A DNA stretch of 9,268 nucleotides from Patescibacteria group bacterium AH-259-L07 (GTDB lineage: Bacteria; Patescibacteriota; Patescibacteriia; UBA2591; UBA6264): NCBI GenBank assembly GCA_027718005.1, contig JALLOP010000057.1, positions 1 through 9,268 of the forward strand. Direction: 5' to 3'. Position 1 is the stretch's first letter, and the number at the start of each line of letters is the position of its first letter. Below, piece by piece: positions 1-5,122 of this stretch. Below the pieces are notes generated by a model. That model was given only the letters and a program-made list of their open reading frames with translations. It was not told where the DNA came from and ran no database searches. The translations under genes were made by a program, and so were the position numbers.

Positions 1-1
1 A

Positions 2-394
2 ATGCTATCTATATGGAGTTTAAGTATCGGGACACAGGTGAGGCCTCCGAAAAGAGGAGGAGATAGTTTTCGTGTTTCTGATGTTAAAATGATTCAAACT
101 GCGTTGGAGCTTTATTATCTGGATCAAGGTGAATATCCAGATGGTAGTATAACTGAAATTGAAGGGATGTGTCTGGGTAGTAATGGCTTTGAGGAGAGTT
201 GTTCTGGCAAAATTTATGTGAGCATTATCCCGTTTGCTCATACCCCAGCCGATGGTAATTGTACAGACAAAGACAATTCTTACTCTTATAAACGGCTTTC
301 ACCTCATGGGTATACACTAACATATTGTCTGGGTAAATCGACCAGTGATGTACCAGAGGGTGTTAATATAGCTACTGAAGAACATATATTCTAA
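2..394 (+). CDS. Type IV pilin-like / pseudopilin protein, 5' end outside window
   Basis: This is probably the C-terminal 130 residues of a type IV pilin-like or pseudopilin protein, which would form or prime an extracellular pilus. The visible part starts in what looks like the end of the hydrophobic N-terminal helix. It continues with SDVKMIQTALELYYLDQGEYP (residues 26-46), a pattern typical of pilin-like proteins in Patescibacteria: a helix, then a Tyr/Asp turn into the globular head. The head has four cysteines (57, 67, 87, 109), which could form disulfides, and ends with YTLTYCLG, a usual last strand of such heads. No prepilin cleavage motif (G-F-T-x-x-E) is visible, so the ATG at position 2 is unlikely to be the true start and the gene probably begins upstream. 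A 5'-truncated pseudogene cannot be excluded. The family assignment rests on pattern recognition. Confidence 0.7.
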   Translation: MLSIWSLSIGTQVRPPKRGGDSFRVSDVKMIQTALELYYLDQGEYPDGSITEIEGMCLGSNGFEESCSGKIYVSIIPFAHTPADGNCTDKDNSYSYKRLSPHGYTLTYCLGKSTSDVPEGVNIATEEHIF

Positions 395-416
395 AAATAT
401 AAGAAAGAATACGAAT

Positions 417-470
417 ATGAAGAAAAACAAATATATAGTGTGCGGCAGGGTGGGGCAGTATCTGATATAA
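417..470 (+). pseudogene. 17-codon frame resembling the start of a TrkA-N/Rossmann domain
   Basis: An ATG opens the 17-residue frame MKKNKYIVCGRVGQYLI and then TAA. The stretch YIVCGRVGQYL recalls the beginning of a TrkA-N domain (hydrophobic strand, then G-x-G-R-V-G), but one GxG step appears to be missing and nothing recognisable follows. There is no good Shine-Dalgarno sequence. It could be a decayed gene start or chance. Confidence 0.15.
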
Positions 471-578
471 CAAATTTAAACCTGTGGACTTAAGTCTGGA
501 ATATAAATATACTCATTTGACTGCTGAATTATGGTTCTAACATTGTCCACGACGGCTTGGGGAGTTTTGACCAGAAAG

Positions 579-599
579 GCGAGGCAGATCCTCGCTTTT
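579..599 (+). terminator. Terminator-like hairpin (GCGAGG / CCTCGC)
   Basis: A 6-bp GC-rich stem, GCGAGG (579-584) with CCTCGC (590-595), closes a 5-nt loop and is followed by four T residues. It lies just upstream of the copy-1 promoter, so it could insulate that promoter from upstream transcription. The same hairpin recurs at 883-905, and a decayed form occurs at 1663-1682. Confidence 0.6.
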
Positions 600-603
600 C
601 GGG

Positions 604-632
604 TTTACAGATGCCTTCTGGTTTGCTATACT
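604..632 (+). promoter_or_regulatory. Sigma-70-type promoter of copy 1
   Basis: A -35 box TTTACA (604-609), a 17-nt spacer and a -10 box TATACT (627-632) preceded by TGC form an extended -10 promoter. The predicted start of transcription is near 639. The -35 box is closer to consensus than its counterpart in the ftsZ copy (TTTGCA), so this copy may be the stronger promoter. Confidence 0.65.
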
Positions 633-706
633 AGTAATGATGATCAACAAATGGAAGTTAGTTATCTTTTTTCTTGGGGGTTGAAAAAAATGTAGAACAT
701 GAGATA

Positions 707-775
707 ATGAAGAGAGCGAGGAGCGTTATAGGCTCAAAAGTAAAAACATGGTTTAAAAATTTATTACCATATTAG
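707..775 (+). CDS. Short ORF in leader copy 1, ends GSKVKTWFKNLLPY
   Basis: ATG at 707 opens 22 codons: MKRARSVI followed by GSKVKTWFKNLLPY and TAG. The last 14 codons are identical to the short ORF upstream of ftsZ. Reading the eight preceding codons in the same frame in the other copy gives NKRSATSM, so the two copies align over 22 codons without a gap, and both end at a stop. The product would be small, basic and possibly amphipathic (W, F, L, L, Y). Against coding, the shared 44 nt are identical at silent positions too, which points to nucleotide-level conservation or recent duplication. Ribosome binding is also weak at 707, and the ATG used in copy 2 is ATA here. Confidence 0.25.
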   Translation: MKRARSVIGSKVKTWFKNLLPY

Positions 776-882
776 CGTTTTTGTAGAAATAAAATCGAGC
801 CGTAGACGAAGATTTTTCAGATATTTGATTCACTGAAAGTGAGCCACATAATTTTGCGAAACCGAACTGCTCCAGTCGGAAG

Positions 883-905
883 GCGAGGTAAATCCTCGCT
901 TTTTT
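883..905 (+). terminator. Rho-independent terminator
   Basis: Stem GCGAGG (883-888) with CCTCGC (894-899), loop TAAAT, then six T residues (900-905). This is the best-formed of the three related hairpins. It would end transcription from the copy-1 promoter before the next gene's promoter. Confidence 0.75.
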
Positions 906-908
906 GGT

Positions 909-944
909 TGGGGAAAAACATGGGGAAAAACGGTAAAAACGGTA
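909..944 (+). repeat. Short tandem repeats upstream of the promoter at 945
   Basis: TGGGGAAAAACA occurs nearly twice in tandem (909-931) and merges into CGGTAAAAA (931-939) followed by a partial second unit (940-944). The array stops at the -35 box. It may be a regulator site, or simple slippage in A/G-rich sequence. Confidence 0.4.
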
Positions 945-973
945 TTGACAAAATTAAAAGAATGTGTTATTAT
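945..973 (+). promoter_or_regulatory. Strong sigma-70-type promoter for the gene at 1006
   Basis: The -35 box TTGACA (945-950) is perfect consensus. A 17-nt spacer follows, ending in TGT, and the -10 box is TATTAT (968-973), five of six matches. This is the best promoter in the window. Transcription would start near 980, about 25 nt before the ATG. Confidence 0.8.
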
Positions 974-1005
974 TAAGTTAGTCAAAAATCAAAAAGGAGA
1001 AAGAA

Positions 1006-1461
1006 ATGAAAAGGAATATAACGGTTGTGGTGATAATCGTAGTGGTGTGGTTTACCGCATGGAGTGGTGTAATGGCGCTGACCTCTTTCAAAACAGATGT
1101 CACCGAACAAGAGGTTTATATACAGCGTCCAGATATTCCACTCAATTTTACCGCCTATCGCTACTTTCCTAACACTGGAAATGAGTTCCTTGACCAATAC
1201 AAGTTCTTTGGAAAATCAATGGTTGTTGAGGCAAACAAAGAAAAAGGGGTAAGACAGGTACATGTTATTAAGAAGCATACTGTCTCCCTTGAATCCGATG
1301 GCGAAGTTACTGAATGCATTAGCTACGACGAACTCTGGAGCTGTGATGAGAATTTACCCTATGAACAGTTCCGAGATATCTTCGAAGATGCAGAAAAGTC
1401 ACTACAGGACACCAGAGAACGCTTTGCCCCCATCATTGAGAAAGAACTTCGCAAACAATAA
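1006..1461 (+). CDS. Small exported or membrane-anchored protein of unknown function
   Basis: 151 residues; I do not recognise the family. Residues 5-25 form a strongly hydrophobic stretch after MKRN, so the protein is probably exported or anchored in the membrane. A signal-peptidase-like site (VMA before LTSF, residue 24) is possible, but no lipobox cysteine is present. The mature part is polar, with two cysteines (104 and 113) that could pair outside the cell, and an acidic/basic helical C-terminus (about 117-150). The start is well supported: AGGAG at 995-999 with a 6-nt spacer, behind a near-consensus promoter at 945-973. It is a single-gene unit, closed by a terminator at 1482-1514. Such a strong promoter and ribosome binding site suggest high expression. 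Confidence 0.8.
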   Translation: MKRNITVVVIIVVVWFTAWSGVMALTSFKTDVTEQEVYIQRPDIPLNFTAYRYFPNTGNEFLDQYKFFGKSMVVEANKEKGVRQVHVIKKHTVSLESDGEVTECISYDELWSCDENLPYEQFRDIFEDAEKSLQDTRERFAPIIEKELRKQ

Positions 1462-1481
1462 TCACATCCAAACGATGTCTT

Positions 1482-1514
1482 GCCAGCCTCCATTTAGGGG
1501 CTGGCTTACTTTTG
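1482..1514 (+). terminator. Rho-independent terminator of the 1006-1461 gene
   Basis: A 7-bp stem, GCCAGCC (1482-1488) with GGCTGGC (1499-1505), is followed by a T-rich stretch TTACTTTT. It sits 20 bases after the stop codon, the usual position. Confidence 0.7.
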
Positions 1515-1539
1515 GAATACTTCAACTAACAAGTGATTA

Positions 1540-1653
1540 CTAAACCACAGCCAACCTCAATAACTTTACCACCTCCTCCGTCATAATTTCAGGATGCCTA
1601 ATCGCATCCAACCATCTCATAGTTCGAAAATCGTCCGCCCACTGGAGTTTTGA
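1540..1653 (-). pseudogene. Possible C-terminal gene remnant on the minus strand
   Basis: Minus-strand codons from 1653 down to a TAG at 1542-1540 read 37 residues, including FRTMRWLDAIRHPEIMTEE and then VVKLLRLAVV. The composition and codon pattern look protein-like, with a helical, charged and hydrophobic mix. There is a stop (TGA, 1656-1654) just upstream in frame, so there is no full gene. The longest start within it is an ATG at 1620-1618 (26 codons). I do not recognise the family; it could be a decayed gene end or chance. Confidence 0.25.
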
Positions 1654-1662
1654 TCAGAGAAC

Positions 1663-1682
1663 GAGGCAATTCCTCTCTTTTT
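1663..1682 (+). terminator. Decayed terminator-like hairpin
   Basis: GAGG (1663-1666) pairs with CCTC (1672-1675), followed by T-rich sequence. It matches the position and sequence of the intact hairpin at 579-599 in copy 1, but has lost the outer pairs and is probably weak or inactive. Confidence 0.35.
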
Positions 1683-1685
1683 GTA

Positions 1686-1714
1686 TTTGCAGACTTCTTC
1701 TGGTTTGCTATACT
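1686..1714 (+). promoter_or_regulatory. ftsZ: Promoter of the ftsZ unit
   Basis: The -35 box is TTTGCA (1686-1691), the spacer is 17 nt and the -10 box is TATACT (1709-1714), preceded by TGC (extended -10). Transcription would start near 1721, giving a leader of about 150 nt before the ftsZ ATG. No terminator is visible between ftsZ and the ArfB-like gene, so this promoter probably serves all four genes. Confidence 0.6.
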
Positions 1715-1817
1715 AGTAATTGTGATCAACAAATGGAAGTTAGTTATCTTTTTTCTGGGGGTATCTGGGGGTTGAAAAAAATATAGAAAATGAGATAATA
1801 AAAGGAGTGCTACGAGC

Positions 1818-1865
1818 ATGGGCTCAAAAGTAAAAACATGGTTTAAAAATTTATTACCATATTAA
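1818..1865 (+). CDS. 15-codon leader ORF upstream of ftsZ (MGSKVKTWFKNLLPY)
   Basis: ATG at 1818 opens 15 codons ending in TAA at 1863-1865, only seven bases before the ftsZ ATG. AGGAG (1803-1807) lies 10 nt upstream of this ATG, while ftsZ itself has no Shine-Dalgarno sequence. That arrangement would suit translational coupling: ribosomes load at the short ORF, stop, and restart on ftsZ. The same 14 C-terminal codons occur in copy 1 (707-775). No homologue is known to me. The short ORF may be only a ribosome-loading device with no peptide function. Confidence 0.35.
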   Translation: MGSKVKTWFKNLLPY

Positions 1866-1872
1866 AATAATC

Positions 1873-3123
1873 ATGTCTAAAACAAAAATAAAAACTAAAC
1901 CTTCTCAGGTGTTTACTAAGGTGAAGGTGGTTGGTGTAGGAGGAGCTGGCGGGACCATGATTGACCGGCTTGCAGGCCTAAAAATTCCTGCTGTTGAATA
2001 TATAGCGGTTAACACTGATGTACAGGCACTCGAGGCACTGCAATCACCAGAAGTTGAAAAAATTAGAATCGGTGAGTCTTTAACAAAGGGTTTAGGAACA
2101 GGAATGGATCCACAACTTGGCAGAGCTGCAATTGAGAAGGATGTTGATAAAGTAAAAAGCGTACTTAAGGGCGCTGATATGATTTTTATTGTGGGAGGAT
2201 TAGGTGGAGGGACCGGGAGCGGCGCAGGGCCGGTGATAGCTAAACTGAGCAAAAAGACAAAGGCGATTACGGTAGCAGTAGTAATAAAGCCGTTTTCTTT
2301 TGAAGGAGCCCAGCGCATGGCAATTGCAGAAGATGCTTTGAAAAAATTTAAAAATCGTGTTGATGCGTTGGTCACGATTTCTAATAATCAAATTCTTAAT
2401 CTTACTGATAAGTCAAGCACGCTTCTTAAGGCATTTGGTATTGTTGATGACATTTTAATTACTAGTGTTTCTGCTATTTCAGATATTTTAACCGTTCCTG
2501 GATTAGTAAATGTTGATTTTTCTGATGTGAGAACTATATTGGCTGAAGCCGGGTCAGTATTGGTAGGTGTGGGGAGCGCGCGTGGAGAGAATCGAGCAGC
2601 CAAAGCTGCTCAAAGCGTTTTCGAGAATCCGCTCATAGAGGACTTTTCTATAAAAGGAGCACAAGGAGTTTTGTTTATTATTAGCGGTCCGGAGGATTTA
2701 ACGATGTGTGAGGTTAATGAAGTTGCAGAAATCGTTGCCAAAGAGCTTAATCCAGATGCTAAAATTATTTTTGGTGCGGTAATCGATGAATATTTGAAAG
2801 ATACACTTAAAGTAACTCTTATCGCCAGTAATAATATGACCGAAGGAGGTACGGTAGCTAGGGATCGGAAAAGGGTAACGACCTTGCCACACCACCAGGA
2901 TACATTTATTGATAAAACAAAAAAGCAATCTCCTTCCTTGTCATCCCGCGCAACTCCGACTGAAGTCGATCAGGAGGCGAGGGACGATCAAGAGGAGATA
3001 GTAAAAACATATGGGATAGATAAAGAGGAACTTGAAGAAAAGTTGGCCGAAAAAGAAAGGGAAGAGATTCAGCTGGAAGAAGAGCTAGAGATTCCTGCAT
3101 TTTTGAGAAAGAAAATAAAATAA
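1873..3123 (+). CDS. ftsZ: Cell division protein FtsZ
   Basis: 416 residues. FtsZ is the tubulin-like GTPase that assembles the division ring at midcell. The N-terminal GTPase domain shows GVGGAGG (21-27), VNTD (46-49), GLGTGMDP (73-80) and the nucleotide-binding signature GGLGGGTGSGAGPVIA (108-123). The T7 synergy loop NVDFSDV (213-219), needed for GTP hydrolysis in the next subunit, is intact. A variable, highly charged linker of about 85 residues (320-405) ends in EIPAFLRKK (406-414), the conserved tail that binds membrane tethers such as FtsA or SepF. The signature carries Ser and Gly (GTGSGAG) where most bacterial FtsZ have GTGTGAA. No Shine-Dalgarno sequence precedes the ATG; a leader ORF ends seven bases upstream. 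No ftsA is visible here. It is the first gene of a tightly packed unit. Confidence 0.97.
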   Translation: MSKTKIKTKPSQVFTKVKVVGVGGAGGTMIDRLAGLKIPAVEYIAVNTDVQALEALQSPEVEKIRIGESLTKGLGTGMDPQLGRAAIEKDVDKVKSVLKGADMIFIVGGLGGGTGSGAGPVIAKLSKKTKAITVAVVIKPFSFEGAQRMAIAEDALKKFKNRVDALVTISNNQILNLTDKSSTLLKAFGIVDDILITSVSAISDILTVPGLVNVDFSDVRTILAEAGSVLVGVGSARGENRAAKAAQSVFENPLIEDFSIKGAQGVLFIISGPEDLTMCEVNEVAEIVAKELNPDAKIIFGAVIDEYLKDTLKVTLIASNNMTEGGTVARDRKRVTTLPHHQDTFIDKTKKQSPSLSSRATPTEVDQEARDDQEEIVKTYGIDKEELEEKLAEKEREEIQLEEELEIPAFLRKKIK

Positions 3124-3124
3124 T

Positions 3125-3451
3125 ATGCAATTTCGGGCGCCAAAAAATGATGGATGCTTTATCTGGACTAGACACGTTATAGATAAGATGCGCTATTATA
3201 GACTTTCTCCCTCGCGTGTGAGACGTTTAATGACCAATTACGAGCGGCAGGAGCAGGGGATTGCAAAAAATACCATTGCCTTAGGCAGGCGTATAGGTAC
3301 AAAGCGTACAGGTGAGATTTGGTTAATGTATCAGCCGTATGGGAGAAGAATAAAAATAATAAGTGCGTGGCGGTATCCAGGGATTAGCCCAAGGCATGAA
3401 GGTGCGCCCATTCCAGAGGACATACGTAAAGAGTTAGAAAATGCGGAGTAA
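3125..3451 (+). CDS. Small basic protein, weakly DUF4258/RelE-fold-like
   Basis: 108 residues, rich in Arg and Lys. It starts one base after the ftsZ stop and overlaps the permease gene by 11 nt, so it is very likely co-translated with both. The pattern WTRHVIDKMRYYRLSPSRVR (14-33), then a basic middle, GEIWLMYQ (63-70) and KIISAWRYPGISP (77-89) recalls DUF4258-like proteins: an N-terminal helix with H-x-x-x-K-M-R followed by a small beta sheet, related to the RelE/ParE fold. The match is by eye and weak. The context argues against a mobile toxin, because no antitoxin-like partner is adjacent and the gene is wedged between housekeeping genes. RNA binding is plausible from the charge, but this is inference. 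Confidence 0.75.
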   Translation: MQFRAPKNDGCFIWTRHVIDKMRYYRLSPSRVRRLMTNYERQEQGIAKNTIALGRRIGTKRTGEIWLMYQPYGRRIKIISAWRYPGISPRHEGAPIPEDIRKELENAE

Positions 3452-4562
3452 TGATATTATTAAATCATTGGCAGTATTTGCCGGCACTATTATTGGGGTA
3501 GGAATATTTGGTCTGCCCTATGTTGCCTTAAAGAGTGGATTTTTTGTCGTACTCATTTATTTTATAATTGTGGCAGGACTCGCAATCTCAGTTCATTATC
3601 TTTTAGGCGAGGTAGCACATGATACGGTTCGTATTGCCCGTATTCCAGGGTATGCTGAAGAATATTTAGGAAGCAAGGTTAAAAAGTTTAGTTTTGTTGT
3701 TTCCTCATTAGGTTTAATTGGTGCGCTTTTAGCATATCTTATTTTAGGCGGTCAGTTTTTGTATTCATTTTTTTCACCGTTGTTAGGCGGCTCATTATTG
3801 CTTTATACCTTATTCTTTTTTGCCATGGGTGCTGTTTTAATTTATCGCGGCATTGGAACTATTGGAGCACTTCAGGTAATTATTCAGGCAATTTTTATCA
3901 TTTTATTATTTTTATTCTTTTTTAGAGGTCTTCCATTTTTAGAGTTTGATAATTTTTTTACGTTTGATGTTCATTCACTTGCCTTGCCGTATGGGGTGAT
4001 TTTATTTTCCCTATGGGGCGTGGCACTGGTCCCTGAGGTAAAAGAAATGGTTAACAGAGATAGAAAGAAAATGCTTACGGTTTTAGTAGGAGGAGTCATT
4101 CTTGCAGCGTTATGTTATCTTTTCTTTACGTTTAGTATTTTAGGGGCGAGCGGCGCAAATACCTCAAAAGATGCGATAACCGGGTTTAGTAAGGCAATTG
4201 GTAATAGAGTGGTGACGGTTGGATATGTGTTTGGATTGATTATTACGTTTACCTCGTTTATTACCCTTGGCTTGACACTCAAGAAGATTTTTTGCTACGA
4301 TATGAGGTTGAATAGATCTATTTCCTGGGTGCTTGCAGTATTTGCCCCGCTTGCTTTATACATATTTGGTTTGCGAAACTTTATTGATGTCATTGGATTA
4401 ACCGGCGCATTGTTTTTAGGCATGGAAGGCATTATTGTTATTTTAATTTATCGCAGTTTTGTCCGGGTCCGATTTCAGCGTAGACCCGGCTTGTATACAT
4501 ACGGGCTTATCGTCCTCCTTATGTTGGGCATGGTTACTGAAATTACACACTTCTTTTTGTAA
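3441..4562 (+). CDS. APC-superfamily amino-acid permease
   Basis: 373 residues, almost entirely hydrophobic, with about 11 predicted membrane helices (near 8-28, 33-55, 83-108, 118-135, 140-162, 181-197, 211-233, 256-280, 293-310, 318-338 and 350-370). The first helix carries AGTIIGVGIFGLPYVALKSG (14-33), the broken-helix glycine motif of amino-acid transporters in the aromatic (HAAAP) and SLC38-like branches of the APC superfamily. VPEVKEM (197-203) follows helix 6, as in relatives. It should sit in the cytoplasmic membrane and import amino acids by ion symport; the substrate cannot be told. It is a little shorter than typical HAAAP carriers. The start overlaps the upstream gene by 11 nt, implying translational coupling. 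No Shine-Dalgarno match is obvious. Confidence 0.85.
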   Translation: MRSNDIIKSLAVFAGTIIGVGIFGLPYVALKSGFFVVLIYFIIVAGLAISVHYLLGEVAHDTVRIARIPGYAEEYLGSKVKKFSFVVSSLGLIGALLAYLILGGQFLYSFFSPLLGGSLLLYTLFFFAMGAVLIYRGIGTIGALQVIIQAIFIILLFLFFFRGLPFLEFDNFFTFDVHSLALPYGVILFSLWGVALVPEVKEMVNRDRKKMLTVLVGGVILAALCYLFFTFSILGASGANTSKDAITGFSKAIGNRVVTVGYVFGLIITFTSFITLGLTLKKIFCYDMRLNRSISWVLAVFAPLALYIFGLRNFIDVIGLTGALFLGMEGIIVILIYRSFVRVRFQRRPGLYTYGLIVLLMLGMVTEITHFFL

Positions 4563-4569
4563 TATATAT

Positions 4570-5046
4570 ATGTCTTTTTTAGAAAAAAATTTAAGATTAG
4601 AAGGAAATCCTGAAAAAAAGAAATACAGGTATATTATTCCTGAAGGCGAATATACGATAAAGCATTCATTGAGTAGCGGTTCAGGCGGGCAAAATGTTGA
4701 TAGGCGAGCCACAAAATCAGAGCTTTATTTTCCTGTTTTTGAATCACAGAAGCTAACCCCTGAGGAACAACAGGAAGTCATCGCCAACTATCCGTATCCC
4801 CATGAGATTAGTAAAGAAGGAGTGATTAGGATAACCTCTAAGGAAGAGCGTTCACAAAAACAGAACGATGAATCTGTGAAAAGAAAGTTGCTCGAAAATA
4901 TAAATTTTGCACTACGGCCCAAAAAGAAAAGAATAACGGAAAAACCCAGTTGGGTTAAAAAGAAAGAGTTAAAGGAGGGAAAGAGACTTAAGAAAATAAT
5001 AGCAGAAAAGAAAAAGCGGCGACAACCGCCAGAAATTCCTGAATAG
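4570..5046 (+). CDS. arfB: ArfB/YaeJ-like GGQ peptidyl-tRNA hydrolase (ribosome rescue)
   Basis: 158 residues. The frame is open further upstream, but ATG at 4570 is chosen because it lies seven bases after the permease stop and the family homology begins soon after it. IKHSLSSGSGGQNVDRRATK (30-49) holds the GGQ motif (39-41) of class-I release factor domains. With no stop-codon-recognition domain and a long Lys/Arg-rich tail (about 115-152), it resembles ArfB (YaeJ)/ICT1, which enters stalled ribosomes lacking a codon in the A site and frees the peptide. The tail would lie in the empty mRNA channel. Differences from the usual motif are S for P before GGQ and NVDRR for NVNK. It could instead be a related RF-1-domain protein of unknown target. 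It is the last gene of the ftsZ unit. Confidence 0.85.
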   Translation: MSFLEKNLRLEGNPEKKKYRYIIPEGEYTIKHSLSSGSGGQNVDRRATKSELYFPVFESQKLTPEEQQEVIANYPYPHEISKEGVIRITSKEERSQKQNDESVKRKLLENINFALRPKKKRITEKPSWVKKKELKEGKRLKKIIAEKKKRRQPPEIPE

Positions 5047-5085
5047 TTTTCCACAGGCATGAGTTATTGTTTTTCTTTATTGATA

Positions 5086-5094
5086 TGATATAAT
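5086..5094 (+). promoter_or_regulatory. greA: Extended -10 promoter upstream of greA
   Basis: TGA followed by a perfect -10 TATAAT (5089-5094) lies in AT-rich sequence. The -35 region is weak (TTGTTT at 5067-5072, 16-nt spacer). Transcription near 5101 would give greA a structured leader of about 215 nt. A second TATAAT at 5101-5106 could also act. Confidence 0.45.
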
Positions 5095-5122
5095 ATTGTA
5101 TATAATATAAAAATTACTATTG

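Larger units (their letters stand above)
561..775 (+). repeat. Promoter-leader repeat, copy 1
   Basis: This is a diverged direct repeat of 1644-1865, the region upstream of ftsZ. It includes three perfectly shared blocks: 24 nt across the -10 box (615-638 = 1697-1720), 34 nt in the leader (641-674 = 1723-1756) and 44 nt at the 3' end (731-774 = 1821-1864). Between these blocks the copies differ by scattered substitutions and a 9-nt tandem expansion in copy 2. Similarity fades upstream of 561, with a weak extension to about 531, and stops sharply after 774. Conservation is strongest from the -10 box onward, so the transcribed leader is what has been kept. Nothing resembling ftsZ follows this copy. 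Confidence 0.9.
639..905 (+). ncRNA. Candidate small RNA sharing its 5' part with the ftsZ leader
   Basis: The predicted transcript runs from the copy-1 promoter (start near 639) to the terminator at 883-905, about 265 nt. Its first part (to 774) is nearly the same as the ftsZ mRNA leader. The unique 3' part carries a 5-bp hairpin with a GAA loop (TCACT 830-834 with AGTGA 838-842), a stem CCG-a-ACTG with CAGT-CGG (862-879), and the terminator stem. The only open frame is 22 codons (707-775). No expression evidence is available, so this is a structural prediction only. Confidence 0.35.
395..944. other. Intergenic region with no convincing gene; holds a promoter-leader element and two terminator hairpins
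   Basis: About 550 bases lie between the pilin-like gene and the promoter of the next gene. I find no convincing CDS on either strand. It contains a 10-bp palindrome GACTTAAGTC (487-496), a terminator-like hairpin (579-599), a promoter (604-632), copy 1 of the ftsZ promoter-leader repeat (561-775), small hairpins at 830-842 and 862-879, and a strong terminator (883-905). A tandem G/A-rich repeat (909-944) abuts the next promoter. The order of promoter, leader, hairpins and terminator suggests a non-coding or micropeptide transcript rather than empty spacer. Confidence 0.6.
1644..1865 (+). repeat. Promoter-leader repeat, copy 2 (ftsZ leader)
   Basis: This is the second copy of the element at 561-775, here directly upstream of ftsZ. 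It differs mainly by a tandem expansion of a CTGGGGGTAT-like unit near 1755-1772 and by decay of the terminator hairpin at its 5' end. It contains the promoter at 1686-1714, a leader of about 150 nt and a short ORF. Repeat identity ends at the second base of the short ORF's stop codon (1864), eight bases before the ftsZ start. Confidence 0.9.

Noticed and set aside
395..1005. tRNA or other classical RNA gene
   Set aside because: No cloverleaf, T-loop GTTCRANNC or rRNA-like segment was found by eye here or elsewhere in the window.
1598..1819. 73-codon minus-strand ORF across the ftsZ leader, with a similar open stretch in copy 1
   Set aside because: It is antisense to the conserved promoter-leader. 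In copy 1 the equivalent frame has an in-frame stop and no start codon. The similarity of the two peptides is explained by the DNA repeat itself.
1905..2375. 156-codon minus-strand ORF inside ftsZ
   Set aside because: It is an antisense shadow of the highly conserved FtsZ GTPase domain, has no matching motifs and has no promoter or ribosome site.
4459..4569. Longer N-terminus for the ArfB-like protein starting inside the permease gene
   Set aside because: The extra 37 residues are an out-of-frame reading of the permease C-terminus. Family homology and the natural 7-base gap support the ATG at 4570.
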